Program-made: the position numbers and the translations under genes
Shown: one piece after another, positions 17,456-27,539 of the stretch
How the letters are laid out: each line of letters starts with the position of its first letter
How positions within the stretch are numbered: the stretch's first letter is position 1
Notes under the pieces: generated by a model
The model's input: only the letters and a program-made list of their open reading frames with translations
The model's database searches: none
What the model was told of the DNA's origin: nothing
DNA from: JBBQYD01 sp942493075
GTDB taxonomy: Bacteria; Verrucomicrobiota; Verrucomicrobiia; Limisphaerales; UBA8199
Length of the DNA: 64,000 nt
NCBI GenBank assembly: GCA_942493075.1
Contig: OW818681.1
Coordinates: 6,262,001-6,326,000, forward strand
Direction of reading: 5' to 3'

Positions 17456-18742
17456 GTGAACATGTCTTCTCAATTGGAATGTCTGGTGGCTGATGACTCT
17501 ACAAAGAGCCAGAATGCTCATCGTCGAGGGACTTTGCTAATTGTCGATGACGAAGACGGGCCTCGCCAATCTCTCCGAATAGTTTTCAAAGAAGATTACA
17601 ATATTCTTCTGGCGTCCGACGGACCCTCCGCGATTCAGCTCGCTCAACAACAGCCGGTGGACGTCGCGATTCTTGATGTTCGGATGGCAGGGATGTCTGG
17701 CATCGAGGTGCTGGAGCGGCTCAAGTTTGTTGATCCCAACATCGAAGTCATCATGATGACTGCGTTTGAGACCACGGACACGATGCGGCAGGCGTTGCGT
17801 TTGCGCGCGTGCGATTACATCAACAAGCCTTTCGATCTTTCCACCATGCGCGCGGCGGTCAGCAACGCCATGCAACGGCGCACGCTCGAAAGCGAGATTC
17901 ACACGAACGCTGAGAAGCTTCAGGATTTGCTCAAGGAATTGCAGAGCCAGAAAATCGATGAGCAGATGGCGCAAACGCGTGGTGAAATTTACGCGAGCAT
18001 CATTCACGACATCAACGGCCCGCTTACAGTCATTTCCGGTTTTATCCAGCTCATCAACCAACGCATCGGCAATTCGATGGAGCTGGAGTATAAGGACGTT
18101 GAATTTCTTAAAGACCGTCTGAAAACGATCACACGGCAGGTAACCAACTGCATTGAGATCTCCCGGCGTTACCTGGGTTTTCTACGGCGTCAGAACGAGG
18201 ACGTTCCGCGCATTGGAGTGAACCAGTTGCTTGTGGATTTAGGCCACCTGGTGCGGGTTCATCCGGCGCGGCAGACGCATCATTTCAACATTCACTCGCT
18301 TTCGGAGGATATTGGGGTGCGTATGAACGGCACCGATGTCATCCAGGTGCTCCTCAATCTCACTGTGAATGCGTTCCAGGCGGGGGATTTCCAGCACTCT
18401 GTGGATATTGATGCGACCGTGCTTGGAGAACCGCTCGATTTGCAGAGACTCAAGGATTCACCCCAAGACCGCTTCATCAACATGGAACGGTTTGAGAATG
18501 TCGCGCCGTTGCTGGTGCTGACCGTGCGCGATACAGGCCCGGGGATTCCCCAGGATATTCTGCCGAAGATCTTCGAACCCTACTACTCCACCAAGGGCAA
18601 GCGGCAGGGCACCGGTCTGGGGTTGAACATTGTCCAGCGCCTGGTGCGCGAGGCCAATGGCGCTTTGCACGTGCACACCAATCCGGGCGAAGGAACAACC
18701 TTCACGGTTTATCTGGCCGCATCGCCTCCGGCCAAGACCTGA
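17456..18742 (+). CDS. Response regulator / histidine kinase hybrid
   Basis: A 428-residue soluble protein. Residues 25-145 form a receiver domain (LLIVDDEDGPRQ; phospho-Asp in VAILDVRMAGMSG; Lys in YINKPFD). A helical linker leads to a HisKA-like dimerisation helix with SIIHDINGPLTVISGFIQL, and then a HATPase domain (LLNLTVNAFQAG as N box, VRDTGPGIPQDI as G1, KRQGTGLGLNIVQRL as G2). The receiver-first order without membrane helices suggests input from another kinase. The start is GTG 17456 or ATG 17462. It converges with guaA. Confidence 0.93.
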   Translation: MNMSSQLECLVADDSTKSQNAHRRGTLLIVDDEDGPRQSLRIVFKEDYNILLASDGPSAIQLAQQQPVDVAILDVRMAGMSGIEVLERLKFVDPNIEVIMMTAFETTDTMRQALRLRACDYINKPFDLSTMRAAVSNAMQRRTLESEIHTNAEKLQDLLKELQSQKIDEQMAQTRGEIYASIIHDINGPLTVISGFIQLINQRIGNSMELEYKDVEFLKDRLKTITRQVTNCIEISRRYLGFLRRQNEDVPRIGVNQLLVDLGHLVRVHPARQTHHFNIHSLSEDIGVRMNGTDVIQVLLNLTVNAFQAGDFQHSVDIDATVLGEPLDLQRLKDSPQDRFINMERFENVAPLLVLTVRDTGPGIPQDILPKIFEPYYSTKGKRQGTGLGLNIVQRLVREANGALHVHTNPGEGTTFTVYLAASPPAKT

Positions 18743-18763
18743 GCCGGACTTCACCCCGGCCCT

Positions 18764-20305
18764 TTACTCCCACTCGATCGTTCCCGGCGGCTTGCTCGTG
18801 ATATCGAAGCAGACCCTGTTGACGCCTTTGACTTCATTGATGATCCGGCTTGAAAGCTTTTCCATCAGATCGTAAGGCAGCTTTACCCAATCAGCCGTCA
18901 TGCCGTCCTGGGATTCCACCGCGCGGATGGCGATCGTGTAGTCGTAAGTGCGCTCGTCGCCCATGACGCCGACGCTACGGATGGGGAGCAACACAGCAAA
19001 GCTCTGCCAGATCTTGTAGTACCAGCCGCTGCTCTTCATTTCATCCACCACCACGCTGTCTGCGTTACGAAGGATGGTCAGACGGGACGGCGTGACTTCA
19101 CCCAAAATCCGAACAGCCAGGCCGGGGCCCGGGAACGGCTGGCGCAGGACGATTTCGCGTGGCAATCCCAACTCGAGGCCGAGTTCACGCACCTCATCTT
19201 TGAACAGGCATTTGAGCGGTTCAACCAGCGCGAACTTCATCTTCTTCGGCAAGCCACCCACGTTATGATGGCTCTTGATCATCGCCGCAGGGTTGCCTGC
19301 GATCGGCACTGACTCGATGACATCGGGATAAAGCGTGCCTTGTGCAAGGAACTTGGCCTTGCCAGCCCGCTTGGTCGCCTGGTCGAACACTTCAATAAAG
19401 GTGCGTCCGATGATCTTGCGCTTGCGTTCCGGGTCCGTTACGCCTTTCAGGCGCGTGAGGAACAGCCGCGAGGCATCTTCATACTGCAACTTGATGCGGA
19501 AATGGCGTCCGAAGACCTCCCGCACCACTTCGGCTTCGCGTCCGCGCAAAACACCGTTATTGACGAAAATACAAGTAAGCTGGTCGCCTATGGCTTTGTG
19601 GAGCAACGCGGCCGCCACGCTCGAATCGACTCCACCGCTCAGCCCCAGGATCACACGTTCACTGCCCACCTGCTCGCGGATCTGCGCCACTGCAATATCG
19701 ATGTAGCTCTGCATCGTCCAGTTCTTGCCGCACCCGCAAATATTGTGGACAAAGTTTCTGAGCACCTCTTTACCGCGCGGGGTATGAGCGACCTCCGGAT
19801 GGAACTGCAACCCGAACATCTTGCGGGCGTGATTCTCGATCGCCGCGTAAGGAGAGTTCTCCGTGACGGCGACCGCTTTGAACCCTTTGGGGAGCTTCGT
19901 GAGCTTGTCGCCATGTGAATTCCAGACCTGAAGCGACTCGGGTAGATTGGCGAACAACGGGCAGAAGCTGTCCTTAACGTTGAGTTGGCCTTTGCCATAC
20001 TCGCGCTTCAAACCGGGTTCCACTTTTCCGCCCAGGAAGTGTCCGAGCACTTGGAGGCCGAAACAGATGCCGAGCACAGGCACGCCCAGCTTGAGGATCT
20101 CTGGATCGGGCAGCGGGGCGTCATCGGCGTACACACTGGAGGGGCCGCCGGAGAGAATGAGCCCTTTCGGCTTCATTTTCGCCAGTTCTTTGGCCGGGAT
20201 GTCGTAGCGCACGATCACCGAATACACGTTGCACTCGCGGACGCGCCGGGCGATTACCTGCGTGTATTGTGATCCAAAATCTAAAATGACGATCTGCTCA
20301 GTCAT
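18764..20305 (-). CDS. guaA: GMP synthase (glutamine-hydrolysing)
   Basis: Aminates XMP to GMP. The protein is 513 residues. The N-terminal class I amidotransferase part has the nucleophile in GICFGLQVLG and the His/Glu pair in LQFHPEVAHTPRG. The ATP pyrophosphatase part has the P-loop ILGLSGGVDSSVAAALL, and the C-terminal dimerisation domain ends in FDITSKPPGTIEWE as expected. GICFG replaces the commoner GICYG, a neutral variant. It stands alone, in opposite orientation to the histidine kinase. Confidence 0.97.
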   Translation of the reverse strand: MTEQIVILDFGSQYTQVIARRVRECNVYSVIVRYDIPAKELAKMKPKGLILSGGPSSVYADDAPLPDPEILKLGVPVLGICFGLQVLGHFLGGKVEPGLKREYGKGQLNVKDSFCPLFANLPESLQVWNSHGDKLTKLPKGFKAVAVTENSPYAAIENHARKMFGLQFHPEVAHTPRGKEVLRNFVHNICGCGKNWTMQSYIDIAVAQIREQVGSERVILGLSGGVDSSVAAALLHKAIGDQLTCIFVNNGVLRGREAEVVREVFGRHFRIKLQYEDASRLFLTRLKGVTDPERKRKIIGRTFIEVFDQATKRAGKAKFLAQGTLYPDVIESVPIAGNPAAMIKSHHNVGGLPKKMKFALVEPLKCLFKDEVRELGLELGLPREIVLRQPFPGPGLAVRILGEVTPSRLTILRNADSVVVDEMKSSGWYYKIWQSFAVLLPIRSVGVMGDERTYDYTIAIRAVESQDGMTADWVKLPYDLMEKLSSRIINEVKGVNRVCFDITSKPPGTIEWE

Positions 20306-20439
20306 GAACGGAGATTAAATGCCCTGATTCAGGGCCTTTGGCGAGCCAAATGTCTGATGCTGGGGGGGGTGTGATTGTAAGTGGGTGAGGCTTACGGCTC
20401 CTTTAAGGTGAGCGATCGGACTTTTGCCCGACGCACGCG

Positions 20440-20810
20440 CGACAATGTAGCCCCGAAGTGGGCGTTCGCAGCTAGCCCGGCACGGAAGTGCCGGGTATGG
20501 TGATTGAAGCGATCCTCGAAGCCCCGAAGTGGGCGACCGAGCCTCCCATTGCTCCCGGGGATAACGGTTTTCGAAAGGGATGTTCTGTCCGTGCAACATT
20601 ACCCCAGACTCCTGCGCAAAACTTGCTTCGAGTATAAGCCCATGTAGGGCATGCCAGAGAGCTAACGGCGTGGCGGTTGCTGTTTCCGGTAAGAATGACG
20701 TCGAATCGGCTGTCCCTGTCGGGACTTGATTGATCTATAGGGCGCACTACCCAGCACTCCCGTGCGGGCTATTCGCGGTCGCCCCTGTTCAGGGGCTTCG
20801 AAGCGGACGA
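20440..20810. repeat. REP-like mosaic of palindromes in a 631-base gap
   Basis: The word AGCCCCGAAGTGGGCG occurs at 20449-20464 and again at 20520-20535. Between them is the hairpin CCCGGCAC-GGAA-GTGCCGGG (20476-20495). About 260 bases on, at 20750-20800, an inverted and degraded version of the same block reappears. This looks like a BIME/REP-type intergenic cluster. No transposase (RAYT) gene is in the window. Confidence 0.6.
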
Positions 20811-20936
20811 ACTCGGTTACCTGTCCGACACCGGACAGAACTCAGCATTCCCTCACCCACTTATAATCACATCCGTTCTGCCGTTCTGCCGTTTGCCGTC
20901 TTGCGCGTAGTTTTTCGAATCGTTATTCTGTTCTCG

Positions 20937-23603
20937 ATGAATCCAGTTCTGCGCGGGGTTGCGGGGGCGTGTTTAGTGGCCTGGTCTGCTTACCCAGCGG
21001 AGCCTGCCACCATTCCCGTCCGACACTTCAAAGGCCTAGGCGATTACCAAATCCTGGCGGCTTCCAACACTCTCTCTGCGGTTGCGCCGCAACAGTGGGT
21101 GACCGCCCGGCGTGCAGTCCGGGGCGACACCAACGTGGTTGAGTTGGGCAGCCGTGTCGTTATCCAAACCGCCACAAACGTGGCTCTGGACACCCTGATG
21201 AAGGGACAACCGCTCACCCTGAGCCGACAAGTCGCCCCGGGTGTCTATATTTTCCAGGCGCCGGATGCTCCGGGTGCCATCGCCGCTGCTGAAGCGTTGT
21301 CCACGCGACCAGGCGTCACCGCAGCTTACCCCGTGATCAGCAAGCCTACCGAGCTCCAAAGCCGTTACGCACCTTATCCATCAGACACTTTGTTCAGGAT
21401 ACAATGGCAACTGGAGCACCGCAACGCGGACGGCAGCTCAGGAGGTATGGATTTGAACGTGCGCGAAGCATGGCCAATCTCGACCGGGACTGGTGTGACC
21501 GTTGCAGTCGCCGATACTGGTGTTGAGTTTGCTCACCCTGAGCTGGCTCCTGCAGTCGAGGGCGCTCCCCATTTCAACTTCGACACACAAACGGCAGAGG
21601 CAGGTCCTGTCTCCGGCACACCGAGTGCCGCGCACGGCACTGAGGTTTCCGGGTTAATCGCGGCAACTCTCAATAGCAATCGCATGGTGGGCGTGGCCCC
21701 GGGCGCCAGCCTCGCAAGCTGGGTCATCTATCGCACCAACTTCGCCACTATCCCCGATGATCAGCTCATGGACATGTACCAGTTCCAGTCCAACACCGTG
21801 GCGGTGCAAAACCATAGTTGGAATCACATTGGCGTGAGCCAGAACGCGGCCACCACACTCGAACAGATAGGCATCTCGAACGCTGTTCATCATGGACGTT
21901 CTGGAAAAGGTGTGGTAATGGTTCGCTCCTCCGGTAACAACAGGCTGGGCGGCGCCAATGCCAACGACGATGCCTATGTCAATGATCCCGGTACCATTGG
22001 TGTGGCCGCAGTGCGCTTCGACGGGCGCACCACCAGTTACAGCGAGCCGGGCGCCTGCGTTCTCCTCGCCGCGCCCAGCGGTGATCTCGAATCCGGTTTC
22101 CAGGGACTTTTTACCACCGACCTCCTCACGAATCGCGGCGTTAACCAGATTAAATTCTTTTGGCCAGATGAGGATCTCTCTGGATACGTCTTTAATAATG
22201 ATGGGTTTAGCGGTACCTCTGCCTCAGCCCCCCAGGTTGCAGGCGTCGCCGCGCTCGTTCTCTGTGCTAATCCGCAGCTCACGGCCAATGATGTGCAACG
22301 AATCCTCGTCGCCTCATCCCGGCAGTTCGATCCGGCCGACCCAGACCTGCAAATGAATGGCGCAGGGCTCCTTTTCAGTCACAATACCGGGTTCGGTGTG
22401 CCCGACGCCGCAGAGGCTGTGAGGTTAGCAAAGACCTGGCCCACCCAACCGCCCTTAGTGCGTGCAAATCTTAGCCTGAATGGCCCCGCCGAGATCCCGG
22501 ATGACGGATTGCGTCTCCTCATCACAGGCGAGGGTGTGCCTTCCGAATTGGCATCCATTCAAAACCTTCCTTCTGTTGGACCCCACGCCGATGCTCCGAC
22601 TCCAGTGTTGCCTCTAGTCTGGGTGGGGCGCGGCACCAATTACTCAGGGATCTCACTCACAAACAAAGCCGCGTTGATTGAGCGCAGTTCCAGCACGTTC
22701 GCCAATGCCCTCACGCTTGCGGCGCAAGCCGGGGCCAGCTTCGCTGTTGTTTACAACTTCGCCACCAACACTGATCCCAATGGCGCGCCCGGGGGCGATC
22801 AACTTATTCCAATGGGCCGCACGGATTTCGTGCCAATCCCAGCTATATTCATCGGCCACACTGCGGGCGCCGCTTTAACGAACCTGTTGGCAACCAACAG
22901 TTCGGCGCGCGCACAAATCCGCCTTTTCTCGACGAATATCAGTTTCACCGTCCCTAACACGTTGTGCCTTCAGAATGTCGGCTTGCGTGTGCGCACGGAT
23001 CATCAACTCCGGGGCGACCTGCGAATAACGCTGCTTTCGCCGAGCGGAACTCGCAGCGTTCTTCAACGTTATAACGCAGATACGGCACCCGGCCCGGTGA
23101 ACTGGACCTACTGGTCACGGCTCCACTTCGGCGAAACCAGTTTTGGAACATGGACCGCTTCCATCTCGGATGAGGCCCAGGAGGCCACCGGGAACGTGCT
23201 TGAAGTTGAGCTCATCCTCGAAGGCAGCGCCATCGCTGACACGGACCATGACGGATTGGATGACACTTGGGAAAACCTGAGGTTCGGCACTCTTGACCAA
23301 TGTCCATTGGATGATCCCGATCAGGATGGGGCCAACAACGCCCGCGAGTTGCTGACCGGCGGCAACCCGGACGTGGCGGAGAATCTTCACCCGGCGCTTG
23401 ACCTTTCCAAGTGGAAAAACACCATTTGGCGTTTGAGTTGGCCATCGAGCCCTCATTACAATTACGAGATCCTGGCTGGCACCAACATCAACGCACTGGA
23501 GCCAGTCGGAACTGTTCCGGGGAAATTCCCTCAAACCGAGTGGTTCAACCCATCCGGCCAGCTCCAGTTTTATCGCATACGCGTCACGGACGTTGCCAGA
23601 TAA
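20937..23603 (+). CDS. Secreted subtilisin-like (S8) serine protease with P domain
   Basis: Exported protease of 888 residues from the ATG at 20937; the frame is open further upstream, but only through the repeat region. The N-terminal leader (MNPVLRGVAGACLVAWSAYP) and propeptide precede the catalytic triad: Asp in AVADTGVEFAHPEL, His in SAAHGTEVSGLI, Ser in FSGTSASAPQVAG, with the oxyanion Asn in VRSSGNNRLGG. A PA-like region (residues about 600-660, PIPAIFIGHTAGAALTNLL) and a proprotein-convertase P domain (LRVRTDHQLRGDLRITLLSP) follow. A Ca-binding-like stretch (DTDHDGLDDTWENLRFG) leads into the C-terminal tail common on secreted proteins here. The convertase-like P domain suggests limited rather than general proteolysis. 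Confidence 0.92.
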   Translation: MNPVLRGVAGACLVAWSAYPAEPATIPVRHFKGLGDYQILAASNTLSAVAPQQWVTARRAVRGDTNVVELGSRVVIQTATNVALDTLMKGQPLTLSRQVAPGVYIFQAPDAPGAIAAAEALSTRPGVTAAYPVISKPTELQSRYAPYPSDTLFRIQWQLEHRNADGSSGGMDLNVREAWPISTGTGVTVAVADTGVEFAHPELAPAVEGAPHFNFDTQTAEAGPVSGTPSAAHGTEVSGLIAATLNSNRMVGVAPGASLASWVIYRTNFATIPDDQLMDMYQFQSNTVAVQNHSWNHIGVSQNAATTLEQIGISNAVHHGRSGKGVVMVRSSGNNRLGGANANDDAYVNDPGTIGVAAVRFDGRTTSYSEPGACVLLAAPSGDLESGFQGLFTTDLLTNRGVNQIKFFWPDEDLSGYVFNNDGFSGTSASAPQVAGVAALVLCANPQLTANDVQRILVASSRQFDPADPDLQMNGAGLLFSHNTGFGVPDAAEAVRLAKTWPTQPPLVRANLSLNGPAEIPDDGLRLLITGEGVPSELASIQNLPSVGPHADAPTPVLPLVWVGRGTNYSGISLTNKAALIERSSSTFANALTLAAQAGASFAVVYNFATNTDPNGAPGGDQLIPMGRTDFVPIPAIFIGHTAGAALTNLLATNSSARAQIRLFSTNISFTVPNTLCLQNVGLRVRTDHQLRGDLRITLLSPSGTRSVLQRYNADTAPGPVNWTYWSRLHFGETSFGTWTASISDEAQEATGNVLEVELILEGSAIADTDHDGLDDTWENLRFGTLDQCPLDDPDQDGANNARELLTGGNPDVAENLHPALDLSKWKNTIWRLSWPSSPHYNYEILAGTNINALEPVGTVPGKFPQTEWFNPSGQLQFYRIRVTDVAR

Positions 23604-23728
23604 GAAGCGCGGAATTCAAGAAGTGCGTTCATAGCCGAGCATCCGTAACACGCCATCAAGGTCCCCGCTCACAAACTCCGGGGTAACTCCCTATTGGCCA
23701 CGCGAGCCTGGCGACTTAGCGTCTGCGG

Positions 23729-25015
23729 GTGAATCCGAGTTTCCGGAGTTCAACGCTAGCGGATTACGTCGCTTCTGGCTCCTTCTTTTGGGCGGCCGGG
23801 ATTGAGGATACCTTTATAACCGCGCCATTTCCCTCCACCGGTCGCACGTTGGATGAGTACGAGCTGACTGGACATTACGAGCGATGGCGCGAGGATTTGA
23901 ATCTTTTTCAAGAACTGGGGGCTCGTTGCGTGCGTTATGGGATTCCATGGCATCGGATCAATCCAGCCCGGGGTGCGTGGGATTGGTCATTCGCAGACCG
24001 GACCCTGGAACACCTGCTGAAGCTTGGCATCACGCCCATCGTGGATCTGGTGCATTACGGGCTGCCGCCGTGGATCGAAGGAGCCTACTTGAACCCGGAT
24101 TTTCCTGCTTATATGGCGGAGTTCGCGGGGCGGGTGGCTGAACGATATCGCGGACGCATCCACACCTACACACCATTGAACGAGCCGCGTGTGACCGCCT
24201 GGTATTGCGGCAAGCTCGGTTGGTGGCCTCCCGGATTGCGCGGCTGGAAAGGCTTTGTGCAGGTTATGGCTGGGGTGTGCCGAGGAATCGTAGAGACCGT
24301 TCATCGTCTTAAACAGGTGGATGCCGAGATCCTCCCGGTGCAGGTCGATGCCACCGATCTGTATGAAAGCGAGGACCCCAGTTTGCAGCAGGAGGTTTTC
24401 CGGCGGCAGGAAATCGTCTTTTTGGCCCTTGATCTCGTGACGGGCCGTGTCGTTCCGGGCCACAGCCTGTATGAATGGCTTCTCAAACAAGGGATGTCGG
24501 CTCAGACGCTTGGCTGGTTTCAGTCGCACCGGATTGAAACGCCTCTGATTGGCATTAACCTTTACCCGCTCTTCTCGCGAAAGATCCTGTCTCGTTCGTC
24601 GCATGGTCTGCGCATGCGCATGCCGTACGCATCGGCGGAGATCATCGACCGTCTGGCGAGACTCTATTACGACAGATACCAGGTGCCATTGTTTATTTCG
24701 GAGACGGCATCCCTTGGCAGCGTGAAGCGGCGGGCCGCCTGGCTCAATGATTCAATCGCTGCTGTACAGCGGGTACGTGCAGAAGGCATTCCGCTGATCG
24801 GCTACACATGGTGGCCGCTGTTCGCGCTGGTCACCTGGGCCTACCGGCAGGGACAGCATCCCCCGGACTATTACCTCAAACAAATGGGCTTATGGGATCT
24901 CCGGAATAAAGATGGCAAAACAATGGAGCGCGTCTCTACTCCCTTAGTTGAGGCCTACAGAACTGCGGCTCGACACACCCCCTCGCTTGTTCTAAAAACA
25001 GAGCGTGCGGCCTGA
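23729..25015 (+). CDS. Glycoside hydrolase family 1 (beta-glycosidase-like)
   Basis: A 428-residue (beta/alpha)8 enzyme. The family 1 acid/base Glu is in TYTPLNEPRVTAWYCG, and the nucleophile Glu is in LFISETASLG, a variant of the usual TENG. FFWAAGIEDTFITAPF at the N terminus and RYGIPWHRINPARGAWDW are typical GH1 strands. It has no signal peptide, so it is probably cytoplasmic. The start is GTG 23729. It lies 24 bases upstream of the GH127 gene in the same direction, and the pair may take plant-type oligosaccharides apart. Specificity cannot be read from sequence. Confidence 0.88.
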   Translation: MNPSFRSSTLADYVASGSFFWAAGIEDTFITAPFPSTGRTLDEYELTGHYERWREDLNLFQELGARCVRYGIPWHRINPARGAWDWSFADRTLEHLLKLGITPIVDLVHYGLPPWIEGAYLNPDFPAYMAEFAGRVAERYRGRIHTYTPLNEPRVTAWYCGKLGWWPPGLRGWKGFVQVMAGVCRGIVETVHRLKQVDAEILPVQVDATDLYESEDPSLQQEVFRRQEIVFLALDLVTGRVVPGHSLYEWLLKQGMSAQTLGWFQSHRIETPLIGINLYPLFSRKILSRSSHGLRMRMPYASAEIIDRLARLYYDRYQVPLFISETASLGSVKRRAAWLNDSIAAVQRVRAEGIPLIGYTWWPLFALVTWAYRQGQHPPDYYLKQMGLWDLRNKDGKTMERVSTPLVEAYRTAARHTPSLVLKTERAA

Positions 25016-25039
25016 TCGGCCGCGTTTTTAGAACCCATC

Positions 25040-27025
25040 ATGAAACGTCGTGAATTCATCACTGGCGTGGCGGCTGGCATTTCCGCCATGGCTGTTGCTC
25101 CTGCGCTTTCCACTGCTGCTCCGTTTAAATCTGCATCCCGAGGCCAGCTTGCTGACCCGGCATTCCGCCCGTTGCCGCTGGGCTCCATTACGGCCGAGGG
25201 CTGGCTTCAACGCCAGATGCGTTTACAGGCCGAGAGTTTAACCGGCCATCTCGATGAGTTCTGGCCCGATGTGGCCCAAAGCCAATGGTTCGGCGGCCAA
25301 GCCGAGGGCTGGGAGCGCGCTCCTTATTGGCTCGACGGATTCATTCCGCTCGCCTGGGGTTTAAACGATGCCAGACTTAAGCAACGTGCCCAGGAACGCG
25401 TGGACGCAATCCTCAAAGGCCAGCGTGCCGATGGCTGGTATGCTCCATTTCCTGCCGACGCCAGCTCACGAGCTTATGACATGTGGGCCATTCTCCTGGT
25501 GAATAAGGTGCTCACGCAGCATCACGAAGCCACGCGCGACCCTGCCGTGTTGCAGGCCATGGAACGCAACCTCAAAGCGATGCTCAATACGCTGGACCGC
25601 ACGCCGCTGTTCGGTTGGGGCAAAGCCCGCTGGTTTGAAGGGCTCATTCCGGTTTACTATGTCTATGAGCAAACCGGCGAAGCCTGGCTGCTTGATCTTG
25701 CTCGCAAGCTTCATGCGCAAGGCTTCAATTACGGCGAATACTTTCAGGGCGAAGAGATAAAATCTCCGACACCGCGCCGCGGCCTTTGGACCATGGAAAA
25801 ACACGTGGTCAATGCTGCCATGGCGATCAAAGCCGGCGCCATGGCATGGCGCCTCACTCGCTCCGAACAGGAACGCGCGTTGCCGCACGAAATGCTTGCT
25901 GTCCTGGACCAGTTCCACGGCCAGGCCACGGGGATGTTCGCCGGAGACGAATGCCTTTCCGGGCGCAACCCGCTTCAAGGTACCGAACTTTGCGCTGTGG
26001 TTGAAGCCATGTACTCGTTGGAACTCTGCATGGCGATGACCGGGGATCCCAGCTTAGGCGATCGGCTCGAACGGATCGCGTTCAACGCATTGCCGGGCAC
26101 CTTCTCTCCAGATATGTGGACCCATCAGTACGTGCAGCAGACAAACCAGGTTCAATGCACCATCAATCCAGACCAGATGTGGTCCACCAACGGTCCGGAC
26201 TCAAATATCTTCGGCCTGGAGCCGAACTTTGGTTGCTGCACGTCCAACCTGCACCAGGGCTGGCCCAAGCTCACCAGCCATTTGTGGATGAGTGCTCCCC
26301 AGGGCGGCATAGCGGCGATGGCCTACGCGCCTAGCCGCGTTCGTTTCAACTCCCGCGGCACAGACGTCGAGGTGGTCCTGGCCACGGATTACCCGTTCCG
26401 GGAGGAACTCACATTCACCGTTACACCCAGCCAGCCTGAGCGGTTCCCGTTGTTTTTGCGCATCCCAGCCTGGGCTAAAGGCGCCACTCTTGCGATTGCA
26501 GGCGGATCGGCGCGTCCGGTCAAACCCGGCACACTTCACCGCGTGGAGCGGCAGTGGAGCGGTTCCACGCAACTGACCTTGCGTTTCCCAATGCAGCCGA
26601 CCGTTTCACGCCGCTATAACAACGCGCTGTCAATCTCCCGCGGCCCATTGGTTTACTCGTTGAAGATCGGGGAGGAATGGAAGCGCGTGAACGAGGACAA
26701 ACCGCATAGGGAATTGCCTCACGGCGATTTTGAGATTCGCCCCACCACGCCTTGGAACTACGGCCTCGTACTGGACGAGAAGAATCTCGCAGCCAGCGTG
26801 AAATTCGAGGAACAGCCGGTTGGTGAAAAGCCATTTGCGCCTGAAGGCGCAGGCATCCAGGCTTTTGTAAAAGGACGCCGCCTTCCGAATTGGAAGATGG
26901 AGCATGGTTGGGCAAGTGAAGTGCCGCCTCAGCCGCAATCCACCAAGGAACCAGTTGAGGAACTCACGCTGTTACCCTACGGCTGCACGCGGCTTCGGAT
27001 CACAGAATTCCCGCGCCTTGGATAA
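25040..27025 (+). CDS. DUF1680 / GH127-type beta-L-arabinofuranosidase, Tat-exported
   Basis: A 661-residue protein. MKRREFITGVAAG is a twin-arginine (RRxF) signal, so it is probably exported folded. The remainder matches DUF1680 (GH127): PYWLDGFIPLAW, GQRADGWYAPFP, LSGRNPLQGTELCAVVEAMYSLE and the Cys pair FGCCTSNLHQGWPKL. In characterised GH127 enzymes the equivalent Glu and Cys residues form the Zn-dependent catalytic site. The C-terminal beta-sandwich (SISRGPLVYSLKIGEEW) is present. Co-directional with and close behind the GH1 gene; likely one operon. Substrate is inferred from family only. Confidence 0.9.
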   Translation: MKRREFITGVAAGISAMAVAPALSTAAPFKSASRGQLADPAFRPLPLGSITAEGWLQRQMRLQAESLTGHLDEFWPDVAQSQWFGGQAEGWERAPYWLDGFIPLAWGLNDARLKQRAQERVDAILKGQRADGWYAPFPADASSRAYDMWAILLVNKVLTQHHEATRDPAVLQAMERNLKAMLNTLDRTPLFGWGKARWFEGLIPVYYVYEQTGEAWLLDLARKLHAQGFNYGEYFQGEEIKSPTPRRGLWTMEKHVVNAAMAIKAGAMAWRLTRSEQERALPHEMLAVLDQFHGQATGMFAGDECLSGRNPLQGTELCAVVEAMYSLELCMAMTGDPSLGDRLERIAFNALPGTFSPDMWTHQYVQQTNQVQCTINPDQMWSTNGPDSNIFGLEPNFGCCTSNLHQGWPKLTSHLWMSAPQGGIAAMAYAPSRVRFNSRGTDVEVVLATDYPFREELTFTVTPSQPERFPLFLRIPAWAKGATLAIAGGSARPVKPGTLHRVERQWSGSTQLTLRFPMQPTVSRRYNNALSISRGPLVYSLKIGEEWKRVNEDKPHRELPHGDFEIRPTTPWNYGLVLDEKNLAASVKFEEQPVGEKPFAPEGAGIQAFVKGRRLPNWKMEHGWASEVPPQPQSTKEPVEELTLLPYGCTRLRITEFPRLG

Positions 27026-27134
27026 GCGGGGTGGTCCACATTGAGCGGGCTCCTCTGGAGTTTGCGGACCTCGCCGAACTGCGAGCACTAATGGCTTTGT
27101 CTTTTCATCACACCGGTATTATTCTGCCCCGGCG

Positions 27135-27518
27135 ATGAGACCAACTCGGATAGGAATTGCACTGCTGGCTGCGATCCTGGTCATAGGCCTGATTTATTAC
27201 AGCACCTCCAGCAAGCCTCCGGTGATTGTAGATGGCCAGAAAATCGTGGCAGCGATGGCTGCCTACGCGGGCGAGTTGAAATCCAGAGGACTGCAAGTGC
27301 CGCCAACCGTTTCACTGAAAGACTTGATTGCCCTGCGCTATTTAAATGCGGCAGATGTCAGCGGGCTCAAAGGCCTTGAAGTCACAGTCAATTTGCAGGC
27401 AGATCCCAGCCGGCCACAGGATGTCCTGATCCGCGCCCAACTCCCCGGCGGCGAAGAGATGGTGACCTTCGTGGACGGAACGGTGCAACAAATCCCGGCA
27501 GCAACTTCCGCGAGGTGA
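27135..27518 (+). CDS. Small membrane-anchored hypothetical protein
   Basis: A 127-residue protein with one N-terminal helix (IGIALLAAILVIGLIYY) and a soluble domain of about 100 residues. The domain has a predicted helical middle (QKIVAAMAAYAGELKSRGLQ) and a beta-rich end (EEMVTFVDGTVQQIP). The arrangement recalls pseudopilin-associated or secretion accessory proteins of Verrucomicrobiota, but no family is recognised. It converges with the DUF3592 gene, 21 bases apart. Confidence 0.6.
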   Translation: MRPTRIGIALLAAILVIGLIYYSTSSKPPVIVDGQKIVAAMAAYAGELKSRGLQVPPTVSLKDLIALRYLNAADVSGLKGLEVTVNLQADPSRPQDVLIRAQLPGGEEMVTFVDGTVQQIPAATSAR

Positions 27519-27539
27519 CTCTGAATCAGAAGGCCCCGA

